Below are positions 28,729 to 37,424 of a stretch of 64,000 nt of DNA, piece after piece. The DNA is from Dasania phycosphaerae. Lineage in GTDB: Bacteria > Pseudomonadota > Gammaproteobacteria > Pseudomonadales > Dasaniaceae. Under the pieces are notes generated by a model. That model worked only from the letters and a program-made list of their open reading frames with translations. It was not told the DNA's origin and did no database searches. Every line of letters starts with the position of its first letter. The stretch's first letter is position 1. The position numbers were made by a program, and so were the translations under genes. The stretch spans positions 62,001 through 126,000 of the forward strand of contig NZ_JAPTGG010000001.1 in the NCBI RefSeq assembly GCF_026891035.1. Reading direction: 5' to 3'.

Positions 28729-29196
28729 TTAGCGATGATAGGGGTGATTACAATTGATCGTCCAAGCCCTATAAAGTTGCTCAGCTAATAATATACGCAC
28801 CAAAGGGTGAGGCATAGTTAAGGCCGATAAAGACCATTTTTTTTGTGCCAAGGCCAAACATTCCGGTGCCAAGCCATCGGGGCCGCCTATCAATAAACTA
28901 ATATTATTGCCGCTAAGCTGCCATTCGCTTAGCTCTACGGCCAGTTTTTCGGTACTCCAGGGCTTGCCTAAAACATCCAGCGCCACCACGGTATCGCCTT
29001 TGCCTATAGCCGCCAGCATTTGCTGGCCTTCGCTTTGTATGGCGCGCTGTATATCGGCGCCCTTACCGCGCTTGCCCAGGGGCAGCTCTTTAAACTCTAA
29101 TTTAAGCTCAGGCGGCAGGCGCTTTTGGTACTCATGCACGCCCTGCTCTACCCAGCCGGGCATTTTAGTGCCCACGGCGATTACCCGTAAGCGCAT
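28729..29196 (-). CDS. rlmH: 23S rRNA pseudouridine-1915 N3-methyltransferase
   Basis: The 155-residue SPOUT methyltransferase modifies pseudouridine 1915 in helix 69 of 23S rRNA. The SAM-binding knot shows as LLIGGPDGL, and the conserved C-terminus RAWTINCNHPYHR is present. Its first base overlaps the last base of rsfS, a tight coupling seen in most gammaproteobacteria. Confidence 0.96.
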   Translation of the reverse strand: MRLRVIAVGTKMPGWVEQGVHEYQKRLPPELKLEFKELPLGKRGKGADIQRAIQSEGQQMLAAIGKGDTVVALDVLGKPWSTEKLAVELSEWQLSGNNISLLIGGPDGLAPECLALAQKKWSLSALTMPHPLVRILLAEQLYRAWTINCNHPYHR

Positions 29197-29528
29197 TAGG
29201 CGGGCACAGACCAGAGTTTTTCCAACTCATAAAAGTTGCGCGCTTCTTCTAACATCACGTGTACAACCACGTCGCCAAAATCTACCAGCACCCACTCGGA
29301 GCCGCTATCGCCCTCTACACTCAAGGCTTGCAGGCCTTGTTTTTTTAACTCGGTGTAAACATTGTCGGCTAGGGATTTAACATGGCGATTAGAACTGCCG
29401 GTGCACACCAACATATAGTCGGTAACGCTGGTTAAGCCTTTTACGTCTAGGGTGACGATGTCTTTACCCTTGAGGTCGTCCAAGGCTTCAAAAGCGGCGT
29501 CTTTAAGGGTTTCGGCGGTAAACTTCAT
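29196..29528 (-). CDS. rsfS: ribosomal silencing factor
   Basis: The 110-residue RsfS (Iojap family) binds ribosomal protein uL14 and blocks subunit joining when nutrients are scarce. The family pattern is present: DLKGKDIVTLDV near the N-terminus, the TDYMLVCTGSSNRH core and EGDSGSEWVLVDFGDVVVHV. It sits between nadD and rlmH. Confidence 0.95.
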   Translation of the reverse strand: MKFTAETLKDAAFEALDDLKGKDIVTLDVKGLTSVTDYMLVCTGSSNRHVKSLADNVYTELKKQGLQALSVEGDSGSEWVLVDFGDVVVHVMLEEARNFYELEKLWSVPA

Positions 29529-29572
29529 GGTTTTTCATTTCCTGTGCTAAGGCTAAGCAGTGTGGCTAATGC

Positions 29573-30244
29573 TCACTCGCTGCGGTACAGCTGATGCTGC
29601 TCTATGTAATTTAATACCGGCTCAGGCAGGGCCTGGCTGGGTCGTTTACCCTCCCTAAATGCCTGCCGTATCGCGGTGGCAGAAATCGGGTATGGGGTCA
29701 GTGTTTGTAATAATAGCTGCCCTGCGGGCTGTTGTAGCAAGACGGCCACCGTCTCAACTTGATGTGCGGCGAGTAGCTCTGCCACTGGCCCCTGAGTCGG
29801 TAGTGTAGCCTCTGGCCTGGCCATCACTATGATATGGGCGTAATCCAACAGCTCCTGCCAGCGATGCCAAGTGTCTAAATGACAAAAAGCATCTACCCCC
29901 ATGACCCAACACAATACGGCATGCTCGCCATATTCGCGGCGTAGTTCGATTAGGGTATCGATGGTATAGGACAACTGATCGCGTTGCAGTTCACGACCAT
30001 CCACGCTCAAGCCAGGCTTACCCGCTATAGCCAGCTCTACCATGGCTAGGCGCTGTTGGCTGCTAACCCCGGGGGTAGCACGGTGTGGTGGCCTATGGCA
30101 GGGGATAAACCTAAACTCATCGGCCGCCAATACAGCTTTTAGCTCCTGCGCTGAAAGCAAGTGGCCATTGTGTATGGGGTCGAAGGTGCCGCCCAATAAC
30201 GCGATTACCGGCGGCTTAGTCAAAACGTTGGACTCGCAGGGCAT
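29573..30244 (-). CDS. nadD: nicotinate-nucleotide adenylyltransferase
   Basis: The 223-residue enzyme adenylates nicotinate mononucleotide in NAD synthesis. The nucleotidyltransferase motif LGGTFDPIHNGHL lies near residue 18, and ISATAIRQAFREGK near the C-terminus is the second ATP motif. Its start coincides with the end of proA (one shared base), implying translational coupling. Confidence 0.95.
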   Translation of the reverse strand: MPCESNVLTKPPVIALLGGTFDPIHNGHLLSAQELKAVLAADEFRFIPCHRPPHRATPGVSSQQRLAMVELAIAGKPGLSVDGRELQRDQLSYTIDTLIELRREYGEHAVLCWVMGVDAFCHLDTWHRWQELLDYAHIIVMARPEATLPTQGPVAELLAAHQVETVAVLLQQPAGQLLLQTLTPYPISATAIRQAFREGKRPSQALPEPVLNYIEQHQLYRSE

Positions 30245-31500
30245 TATTGACGTATATGGCCATCACCAAAAACTACGTATTTTTGTGAGGTGAGGCCTTC
30301 TAAGCCCACCGGCCCACGAGCGTGAATTTTGTCGGTGGAGATACCTATCTCCGCCCCTAGGCCGTACTCAAAACCGTCGGCAAAACGCGTGGAGGCATTA
30401 ATCATCACCGAGCTGGAGTCTACCTCGCGCATAAAGCGACGGCCCTTGCTGTAATTTTCGGTGACTATAGAGTCGGTGTGCTGGGAGCTGTAGCGGTTGA
30501 TATGCGCTATGGCCTCATCAAGATCGGCCACTATTTTTATCGCCAAAATAGGGGCTAGATATTCTGTGCGCCAGTCCTCTTCGCTGGCAGCCAAGGCCTG
30601 GGGCAGTATTGCTAGGGTTTGTTCACAGCCACGCAACTCCACCTCTTTTTGCTGATAACCCTGAGCGAGCAGCGGCAGTATTTCTTCAGCCACAGCGCTG
30701 TGTACCAATAAGGTTTCCATGGTGTTACAGGTGCCGTAGCGGTGCGTTTTAGAGTTCATGGCGATGTTATAGGCCTTATCTAAATCGGCCTGCTCATCGA
30801 TATACACATGGCAAATACCATCTAAGTGCTTAATAACAGTCACTTTGGCATCGCGGGATATACGCTCGATTAAGCCTTTGCCACCACGGGGTACCACCAC
30901 GTCTACAAATTCGGTCATGGTGATTAGCTCGCCTACGGCGGCTCTATCGGTGGTAGTGATGACTTGCACTGCGGTTTCCGGTAGGCCGGCTGCGGCTAAG
31001 CCCTGCTTAATGCAAGCAGCTATAGCTTGGTTAGAGGCTATGGCCTCAGAGCCACCGCGCAAAATGGTGGCATTGCCCGATTTAATGCATAGGCTGGCTG
31101 CCTCTACAGTCACATTGGGGCGCGACTCATAAATAATGCCTATCACACCTAAAGGCACGCGCATTTTACCCACTTGTATGCCTGAGGGGCGGAAGCTCAC
31201 GTCTGTCATTTCACCCACTGGGTCTGCCAGGGTGGCCACTTGTTGCAAGCCCTCTATCATGGCGTCTATGCGCTCGGGGGTCAGTTCTAATCTATCCAAT
31301 AAGGCGGCATCTAGCTGATTGCTGCGGCCGTTCTCCATATCAATGGCATTAGCGGCTAATAGGCTATCGCGGGCACTGGCCAGTGCTTTAGCGGTAGCCA
31401 GCAGAGCGCGATTTTTTGCCCCGGTATCGGCTGCGGCCATAGCGCGCGAGGCTGCCCGCGCTTGCTGACCCAACTCAGCCATATATGACTTTACGTCCAT
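30244..31500 (-). CDS. proA: gamma-glutamyl phosphate reductase
   Basis: The 418-residue enzyme reduces gamma-glutamyl phosphate to glutamate semialdehyde in proline synthesis. It has the aldehyde-dehydrogenase-like fold, with the catalytic cysteine in HRYGTCNTMETLLV and the conserved VPRGGKGLI and FADGFEYGLGAEIGIST. Length matches the family. It is the first gene of the nadD-rsfS-rlmH-mrdA-rodA run; proB is not in the window. Confidence 0.96.
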   Translation of the reverse strand: MDVKSYMAELGQQARAASRAMAAADTGAKNRALLATAKALASARDSLLAANAIDMENGRSNQLDAALLDRLELTPERIDAMIEGLQQVATLADPVGEMTDVSFRPSGIQVGKMRVPLGVIGIIYESRPNVTVEAASLCIKSGNATILRGGSEAIASNQAIAACIKQGLAAAGLPETAVQVITTTDRAAVGELITMTEFVDVVVPRGGKGLIERISRDAKVTVIKHLDGICHVYIDEQADLDKAYNIAMNSKTHRYGTCNTMETLLVHSAVAEEILPLLAQGYQQKEVELRGCEQTLAILPQALAASEEDWRTEYLAPILAIKIVADLDEAIAHINRYSSQHTDSIVTENYSKGRRFMREVDSSSVMINASTRFADGFEYGLGAEIGISTDKIHARGPVGLEGLTSQKYVVFGDGHIRQ

Positions 31501-31658
31501 TCTTTACTCAACCTGTGTTTTTTACTGCGGTGTTATTCGATTATCAACTTGCGATTAGATATGCGGCCCAAAAGCCCCACTCAAAGATGGGCGCCATTAT
31601 ACCTGATGAGCCAAAGGAAATAATCACTATCTTGCAATGAACGGCACAGCTTGTGCGT

Positions 31659-32246
31659 TCATTCCATGGCAGCTAATAAATCCATCAGGCCTTCTATGCG
31701 GGTAAGGGAGTCAGAAGTTAGCAGCGAGTACTTCACCGACTCGTCTATGGGCAATAGCTGAGCTAAAACGCAGCTCAAGCTATCGACGTCGTTGAGGTCA
31801 CTATCTATCTCTAGGCTGGCGATATGGGGGTGTTCGACTAATTGCGCCAGTAGGTTTTTTAATTCGGCGCTATATTGAGGGATGGGGATGCTGGGCTCGG
31901 GCTCTATCCACTCCACCTCGGCCTGCCACAACTCATTAACCCGCTGCTCGGCATGCTGTATGCGAAATTTTTTTTCGCCCTCTATTACCACCACTAGCAG
32001 GCCGTTCTCCAAGGAGTGCCAATCCACTATGCTGGCATAGGTACCCACATCGGCCAGTTTAGTACCCTGCGGTTGGCTGGCCACGCTGACCTCTGAGCCC
32101 TGCCGCAACCAGGCCACACCAAAACCAGTATTGGTTTTGAGGCAATCCTTTACCAAATCCAAATAACGAGGTTCGAATATCTGTAAGGGCATACGCCCCT
32201 TGGGAAATAACACCGCTTTTAACGGGAATAATGGAATAGTCTCCAT
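31659..32246 (-). CDS. LON N-terminal (substrate-binding) domain protein
   Basis: The 195-residue protein consists of the Lon protease substrate-recognition domain alone (ETIPLFPLKAVLFPKGRMPLQIFE...YLDLV), without ATPase or protease parts. Such stand-alone Lon-N proteins are common in gammaproteobacteria, but their role is not settled. It is followed on its 5' side by the small cysteine-cluster gene and precedes proA with a 158-bp gap, so it may have a separate transcript. Confidence 0.88.
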   Translation of the reverse strand: METIPLFPLKAVLFPKGRMPLQIFEPRYLDLVKDCLKTNTGFGVAWLRQGSEVSVASQPQGTKLADVGTYASIVDWHSLENGLLVVVIEGEKKFRIQHAEQRVNELWQAEVEWIEPEPSIPIPQYSAELKNLLAQLVEHPHIASLEIDSDLNDVDSLSCVLAQLLPIDESVKYSLLTSDSLTRIEGLMDLLAAME

Positions 32247-32267
32247 AAACTGCCCCGGCTGCTGAAT

Positions 32268-32522
32268 TTAAGACTGGGTTGCTAGCTCTAACACTGTTAT
32301 TAAGTGTAATGCCTGATCGCGGTTATCACCACATACCTCAATATCAGCTTGAAACTGAGCACACAGGGCTGGCCGCTGAGGCAAGCCAAATAATTTGCAG
32401 AGATTGTCATCGTCTAACTGTACACAACGCACACCAGAGGGTTTGCCCTGGGGCATGCCAGGTATAGCGCTATTTATAGAGGGGGCAATGCAGCATGCAC
32501 CGCAGCCTAAGCGGCAGTTCAT
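32268..32522 (-). CDS. YkgJ-family cysteine-cluster protein
   Basis: The 84-residue protein shows the cysteine arrangement of the YkgJ family (CRLGCGACC...RCVQL...LCKLF...PALCAQF), probably binding zinc or an iron-sulfur cluster. The function is unknown. The start lacks a clear ribosome site. It lies 21 bp upstream of the LON-domain gene and is probably cotranscribed with it. Confidence 0.8.
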   Translation of the reverse strand: MNCRLGCGACCIAPSINSAIPGMPQGKPSGVRCVQLDDDNLCKLFGLPQRPALCAQFQADIEVCGDNRDQALHLITVLELATQS

Positions 32523-32844
32523 TGGAAGAGTTTCATTTGGATTGCTTCACTTGCATGGGTTCACTTGGGTTGACCGCCGCGCGCTGTTATTGGCCAGGCC
32601 AGCCGAGAGTGATTATAACTCTATATTGCTGGCCTAGGTTAAACGTATTTAGCAAGCATAAGTCTATGCCGTATCTAGCGTTGTTCAGTGCTGCTCTGTG
32701 ATTACGTTAATGGCCACCTTGCTTCAGGTGCTCGCAAGCCCTACACATTTCCCTAGCTGTACTAATATAAAACACGAGCAAGATCATTTTTAAGCAGCAA
32801 GATATCAACACCGCATAATACAACCACTCAGCTAGAGGCTTGCT
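32523..32844. other. 322-bp divergent spacer with a long stem-loop
   Basis: The spacer separates the leftward YkgJ-type gene and the rightward MscS-type operon. At 32596-32635 AGGCCAGC pairs with GCTGGCCT, and inside it AGAGT pairs with ACTCT around GATTATA, making a compound hairpin. No T run follows. Promoters for both directions must lie here, but none is convincing by eye. No small gene is evident. Confidence 0.4.
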
Positions 32845-33750
32845 ATGGCAGAATCCAAACCGGTTTTCGATTGGCAGAATACGCTAACTGAAACCTATCA
32901 TGAGTTCGCCCGTCAAACGATAGAACATATCCCCCAGTTACTAGGCGCTCTGGCTTTACTGCTTATTGGCTGGGTCATGGCGTGGCTGCTGCGTTTAGTC
33001 GCTCGCAAGTTAATTCGGGGGCTGGATGTACTGTTATTGCGAACCGCTCAAAAACGGGGACTAGCGCAATCATCCAACCGCTCCTACGCCCACTGGGTGG
33101 GCAACATAGTATTCTGGAGTGTATTGCTGTTTTTTATAGCTGCCAGCGCCAATATGATGGACTGGAAAATTATCGCCAGTGCCAGCAACGCTTTATTAAT
33201 CTACCTCCCTAATGTACTCACTGGTTTGTTGATTATTTTGGCCGGCTTTGCTTTAAGTGGCATCGCACGCTCAGCCGTCGCCAGCGCCGCCGAGTCCACC
33301 GGTATCGCTCAAGCCGAACTGCTCGCACGTATAGCTCAGGTATCGGTAGTATTAACGGCGGTGATTATTGGTGCAGAGCAGTTAGGCATTAATGTTACCT
33401 TCCTCACCACCGCCCTGATTGTAATTACTGGTATATTTTTTGGCGGCGCAGCATTAGCTTTTGGCCTGGGTGCCAAGCACTTTGTGGCGAATGTGATTGG
33501 CGTACAAACCGCATGCAAACATTATCAACTAGGGCAACTGATTAAAATCGATGACATTGAGGGTTATTTATTAGAGATTACCTCCACCTTGGTAATTTTA
33601 GACACACCACAAGGCCGCGCTGCAATTCCCGCTAAGTTATTCCATGAAAAAATCAGCGAGATCATTACTGACACCGCTAGTAATGAAGCCGAGCCTCCAC
33701 TGACTGGCAATCGCTTTAGCAAAAAAGGGGGGCATGATGAGCCAGTATGA
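32845..33750 (+). CDS. MscS-type mechanosensitive ion channel
   Basis: The 301-residue membrane protein has an N-terminal helix pair and a conserved channel-type TM region (about 30-55, 82-103, 118-145, 160-210). The pore-lining and start-of-vestibule segment follows (FGGAALAFGLGAKHFVANVIG...GQLIKIDDIEGYL). It is a short MscS relative, probably releasing ions on osmotic downshift. It overlaps the soluble MgtE-like gene by 17 bp, so the channel and magnesium genes form one operon. GAGG precedes the ATG. Confidence 0.88.
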   Translation: MAESKPVFDWQNTLTETYHEFARQTIEHIPQLLGALALLLIGWVMAWLLRLVARKLIRGLDVLLLRTAQKRGLAQSSNRSYAHWVGNIVFWSVLLFFIAASANMMDWKIIASASNALLIYLPNVLTGLLIILAGFALSGIARSAVASAAESTGIAQAELLARIAQVSVVLTAVIIGAEQLGINVTFLTTALIVITGIFFGGAALAFGLGAKHFVANVIGVQTACKHYQLGQLIKIDDIEGYLLEITSTLVILDTPQGRAAIPAKLFHEKISEIITDTASNEAEPPLTGNRFSKKGGHDEPV

Positions 33751-34588
33751 ATTGGATGTAGTGCTATCATTTATTCAGCAGCACCCCCAAGCCGCTGCAC
33801 GTGAGCTGGAGTTACAATCACAGGACATAACCGCCGAACTTATTAAGGCTCTGCCACTGCGCCAAGGTCGCGAGCTGATTAGCCATATGCTGCCGCCTTA
33901 TGCTGCTAGGCTATGTGCACATCTTTCGCTGGATATCACAGCTGGACTGCTTGCTGAATTTAGCAGCAATCAAGCGACGGCTATTTTAAGAAACATTCCC
34001 AAAACTAAGCGAGAACAAATTCTTATAGAGCTACCGGAAAAAACCGCCGTATTATGCCGTTTGCTGCTGAGCTATTCTGACGACTCTGTAGGTGCCTGGA
34101 TGAGCGCCGATATTGTCATGTTACCGCCCAACTGCCTGGCAGCTGAAGCGCTGCAACGATTTGCCAATACCAATGGAGCCACCCTGGGCGATGCACTACC
34201 GGTTGTAGACAGCAACAACTATTTAGTAGGCCTCGTTTCAATAAGAGACTTATTAAACGCCAATAAAGCATCCTCCATTTCTCACCTTTGCATAGATGCA
34301 CCCGCCCCCCTTTCTAGCCGCGCCAGTCTGGCGACGGCAGCCCACCATGAGGAGTGGCAACAATATGATGTTCTACCTGTGATTAACCGCAATAAAGAGT
34401 TAATCGGCTTATTAGCTCATGCCGATTTGCGCCGCAGCTTAGAACAATACGGTGAAATACCACGAGCCATTCCCCAAAATAATTTTCTGAGTAATATGGG
34501 GGAAGCCTATATAGGCTCACTGGTCGCACTATTAGCGCTGCTAGGCAACAAGTCCGATTCAGAATCCATGCTGGGAGAGCATCGATGA
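33734..34588 (+). CDS. soluble MgtE-like protein (MgtE N-domain plus CBS pair, no channel)
   Basis: The 284-residue protein has an MgtE intracellular N domain (helical, about 20-120; FSSNQATAILRNIPKTKREQIL) and a CBS pair (about 125-245; VVDSNNYLVGLVSIRDLL and VINRNKELIGLLAHADL). It ends after a short hydrophobic segment (AYIGSLVALLALLG) without the five-helix channel of MgtE. It overlaps both neighbours (17 bp with mscS, 4 bp with mgtE). It may regulate the full-length MgtE next door; this is inferred. A start one codon later is equally possible. Confidence 0.85.
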   Translation: MMSQYELDVVLSFIQQHPQAAARELELQSQDITAELIKALPLRQGRELISHMLPPYAARLCAHLSLDITAGLLAEFSSNQATAILRNIPKTKREQILIELPEKTAVLCRLLLSYSDDSVGAWMSADIVMLPPNCLAAEALQRFANTNGATLGDALPVVDSNNYLVGLVSIRDLLNANKASSISHLCIDAPAPLSSRASLATAAHHEEWQQYDVLPVINRNKELIGLLAHADLRRSLEQYGEIPRAIPQNNFLSNMGEAYIGSLVALLALLGNKSDSESMLGEHR

Positions 34589-35928
34589 GTGATGAAGCAA
34601 CAGCTGCCTCTGAAATATCCGAGCCTGAGGTATCAATATCTACAGAGATTTTGACGCGGGCTTTTTTCCGTAACTACCCTCGCGATGCCGCGCGCAAACT
34701 AGAGACATTACAAGCAAAAGCTGCAGCACAGATATTAGCTTCGCAGCCACCTGCGCTACGCCAAGGTGTGTGGATAAACATTACCCCGCCAGCAGCTAGC
34801 CAGATACTACCTCTGACCCCCGATGCCGTTGCCCTAGAACTGTTAGCGGCATTAGATGCCGGCCCCTGTGCCAGCCTGATCAGCCGACTTGAGCAACAGC
34901 AATGCGAACGCTACCTGTCATTAATGGGGCAAAGCCAAGCCCAAGAACTGCGGGAATTACTGAATTATCCACCCGACTGTGCTGGCCATATGATGGACAC
35001 TGGCGTACTGACATTTAGCAAAGATATTACGGTGGCAGAAGCCATGGCACAACTAACCCAACACCCTGCCATTATGCGACGACGCCTATATACCCTAGAC
35101 AGTGACTTTCGCCTACACGGGCAAGTAGACCTAGTGGATTTGGTGGCGGCACCAGCAAGCCAAACCTTAGCAGAGCTAAGTTCTTCAATCTCCGAATTTG
35201 TGGCCGCGCTAGACCCCAAGGAAGACGTTGCCGAAAAATTACAGAAAAACACCCTAGACATACTACCCGTTATTGATGTGCACCATCGCATATTGGGTAT
35301 TATTCGCGGCGCCAATGCCATAGAGGCATTAAAAGAAAATATTTCCGCCGATTTGCAAACCATGGTTGGTGCCAGCGCAGATGAAAGAGCACTATCGAGC
35401 AGCTTATTTGCCGTTAAAAAACGCCAGCCCTGGTTGCAAATCAACTTGTTAACCGGCTTTTTAGCCGCTTCCGTGGTCGGTTTATTTGAAAGCACTATTG
35501 CGCAATTTACCGCCCTGGCCATATTGATGCCCATTGCCGCTGGGCAATCGGGTAATACCGGCGCGCAAGCACTAGCCGTCACTATGCGAGGCCTGACCCT
35601 GCGGGAAATCACCATTCGCCATTGGTTTAGAGTCATGATTAAAGAGGCCGGAGCCGGTTTCATCAATGGTATAGCCGTAGCCATCACCTGTGGCGCGGGA
35701 GTGTATTTATGGAGTCAGAGTATGGGACTGGCACTAGTGCTGTCTATGGCAATGATAATATCCATGACCATAGCCGGTATAGCCGGGGCGTTGGTGCCTA
35801 TTTGTTTAAAAAAATTGGGGCAGGATCCCGCTCAATCTTCCTCCATTATATTAACGACGGTTACGGATATTGCGGGCTTTATGTCTTTTTTGGGGATCGC
35901 GACATTATTGGCTAGTATGTTGGTGTGA
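34585..35928 (+). CDS. mgtE: magnesium transporter MgtE
   Basis: The 447-residue magnesium channel/transporter has an N domain (about 25-135), a CBS pair (about 140-260), a plug region and a C-terminal five-helix pore domain (about 285-447). The pore shows the family motifs PIAAGQSGNTGAQALAVTMRGL and TTVTDIAGFMSFLG, the latter containing the conserved pore aspartate. It overlaps the preceding soluble paralogue by four bases, so expression is coupled. Confidence 0.93.
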   Translation: MSDEATAASEISEPEVSISTEILTRAFFRNYPRDAARKLETLQAKAAAQILASQPPALRQGVWINITPPAASQILPLTPDAVALELLAALDAGPCASLISRLEQQQCERYLSLMGQSQAQELRELLNYPPDCAGHMMDTGVLTFSKDITVAEAMAQLTQHPAIMRRRLYTLDSDFRLHGQVDLVDLVAAPASQTLAELSSSISEFVAALDPKEDVAEKLQKNTLDILPVIDVHHRILGIIRGANAIEALKENISADLQTMVGASADERALSSSLFAVKKRQPWLQINLLTGFLAASVVGLFESTIAQFTALAILMPIAAGQSGNTGAQALAVTMRGLTLREITIRHWFRVMIKEAGAGFINGIAVAITCGAGVYLWSQSMGLALVLSMAMIISMTIAGIAGALVPICLKKLGQDPAQSSSIILTTVTDIAGFMSFLGIATLLASMLV

Positions 35929-36382
35929 AAGTTAGTATCTAGGTGTAGTTGATTTGGGCTTTCTTTATTGATTTTTGTTTTTTGCTTAGCTTGGGTTCCG
36001 CCCTGCTGGGCGGGTTACTTTCTTTTGCTTGCCCAAAAGAAAGCTAACCAAAGAAAAAGGCCCCCCTAGTCCGTCGTCGGCTACGCCGATACCCTGCGCT
36101 ACTCAGAAAATAACGGCCGCTGCGCAACTCGCATTTTTTGATACTTAATCAAAAAACACTCGGACAGTGCTCGCTACGTTGTGCCGTTATTTCCCTCCGT
36201 TGCTCGGCGACTCCCAAGGGGACTTCGGGTGCTTCGTAGTTGGTTTTGGAGGGCAATTTGAGCTTAAATGATGGGGGGGGGATGGTATACATAAAAATAT
36301 AGGCGTAATGTCTAAATATAGCTATTCAGCTTGATAAGACTGTTAAAGCACCACTCAAACTCGCGTAGGAAAATTTTTAAGG
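35929..36382. other. left flank and left arm of inverted-repeat element
   Basis: Most of this 454-bp stretch is the left arm (35947-36250) of an inverted repeat whose partner lies at 37123-37424. The final 130 bp carry the start region of the cargo gene, with TTTTTAAGG before its ATG. No intact gene is present. Confidence 0.7.
35947..36250 (+). repeat. left arm of ~300-bp imperfect inverted repeat
   Basis: The arm matches the reverse complement of 37123-37424, most strongly at its two ends. The outer end has AGTTGATTTGG and the Gram-negative repeat core CTTTCTTTTG-CTTGCC-CAAAAGAAAG, itself a perfect hairpin, next to a second hairpin CCGCCC-TGCT-GGGCGG. The inner end ends with CCCAAGGGGACTTCGGGTGC. 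The middle 100 bp diverge. The same core motif is widespread as dispersed repeats in gammaproteobacterial genomes. Confidence 0.8.
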
Positions 36383-37028
36383 ATGACTGAATTGACTGCC
36401 CCCCAAATTCTACTTTCAGGAGAGTGGCAAGCTGCACTATTCCTTGGAGCTTTTTTTGTTGTAAATATAGCTATTACATCTTTCTTATCCGCTTACCTCA
36501 AGAAAAGAGCTGAAGATTATGCCTATCAACAAGTGGCAGCCGATATAACTAAGGCTGTAGAGTCTATAAAAGCTGATTTTTTCGGAAAATATTGAACGGA
36601 TGAAATCCGATCTAGCCGGTGATATTGGACGAAGCCAGTATTTATATGAACGAGAACATGAAATACTCCAAAGCATTTCTACTCTGATATCTGAGGTTGA
36701 GCTGGCAAACAACAACTTCCGTTCTCAAAAGGTGATAGGTAGTAATACATCCGACAAAATATTTTTTGAGTTACAGGATAAGATCAAAGAAACAACTAAC
36801 TACATATTCAAAGTAAGGGCTTTTATTCCAGATGAAATAATTCACGAAGCGATGAGATACATTGAATTAATTAATATCCACCATATGGATATTGGCTTAT
36901 CTGAGCCCGATGAACTTCAGGAAAGAAAGATGCATTGGATGCAGGCAGATTTTAATGTTGTTTCAGAAAGTGGTAAATCATTGGTTGAATTAATTAGAAT
37001 GCGAGTAAATCAGTGGTATAAGCTTTAA
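36383..37028 (+). pseudogene. membrane-anchored helical protein, split by a frameshift in a poly-T run
   Basis: Two adjacent reading frames (36383-36595, 70 codons; 36600-37028, 142 codons) make one protein if one T is dropped from the six T's at 36577-36582. The joined product has 214 residues and reads through as ADFSENIERMKSDLAG. It has one N-terminal membrane helix (about 15-37), then a long helical, probably coiled-coil domain (IERMKSDLAGD..YLYEREHEIL). I do not recognise a function. The base composition is AT-richer than neighbouring genes, and it sits alone between inverted repeats, so it is probably acquired. A sequencing error is possible. Confidence 0.75.
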
Positions 37029-37148
37029 GATCAATGTGCTTGAAAGGTGCTATTTCAGGCTTTCGCAAAATCCACTACGAATTCAAAGGATCAGAGCACT
37101 TGAAAGACATTATTCTAGCTTTCTCAAATCCTACTACGAAGCACCCGA
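37029..37148 (+). repeat. two imperfect 60-bp tandem repeats
   Basis: The units start at 37029 and 37089 with GATCAATGTGCTTGAAAG and GATCAGAGCACTTGAAAG and both end with CTACTACGAA or CCACTACGAA. The last bases of the second unit are also the inner end of the right inverted-repeat arm, so the tandem unit contains an extra copy of that arm terminus. Confidence 0.7.
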
Positions 37149-37424
37149 AGTCCCCTTGGGAGTCGCCGAGCAACGGAGAAAAGTAGCGGCGCGAAGCAGC
37201 GAGGACTGTTTGAGTATTTTGAAGATTTAGTATCTTCAAAATGCGAGTTCCGCAGCGGCCGCTAGTTTTTGAGTAGCACAGGGAACCCGAAGGGCGACGG
37301 ACTAGGGGTGCCTTTTTCTTTGGTTAGCTTTCTTTTGGGCAAGCAAAAGAAAGTAACCCGCTCAGCAGGGCGGAACCCAAGCTAAGAAAAAAACAAAAAT
37401 CAATAAAGAAAATCCAAATCAACT
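37123..37424 (-). repeat. right arm of ~300-bp imperfect inverted repeat
   Basis: This is the inverted partner of 35947-36250. It carries the same hairpin core (CAAAAGAAAG/CTTTCTTTTG), a one-base variant of the GC hairpin (CCGCCCTGCTGAGCGG on the minus strand), the same outer end CCAAATCAACT and the same inner end GCACCCGAAGTCCCCTTGGG. Together the arms bracket about 0.87 kb of AT-rich cargo. Confidence 0.8.

Noticed and set aside
34965..35687. 240-codon open frame opposite mgtE
   Set aside because: It lies wholly antisense to a conserved transporter with pore motifs, and the translated composition is shadow-like.
36383..36595. Toxin-antitoxin pair formed by the two short frames in the insertion
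   Set aside because: Dropping one T merges them into one continuous protein with a helix running across the joint, which fits a frameshift better than two genes.
37036..37230. 64-codon open frame after the cargo gene
   Set aside because: It runs through the 60-bp tandem repeats and the inverted-repeat arm, so it is an artefact of repeat sequence.
35947..37424. CRISPR array or integron attC array between mgtE and the exporter
   Set aside because: There are only two inverted arms and one short tandem duplication, with no regular repeat-spacer pattern and no integrase.
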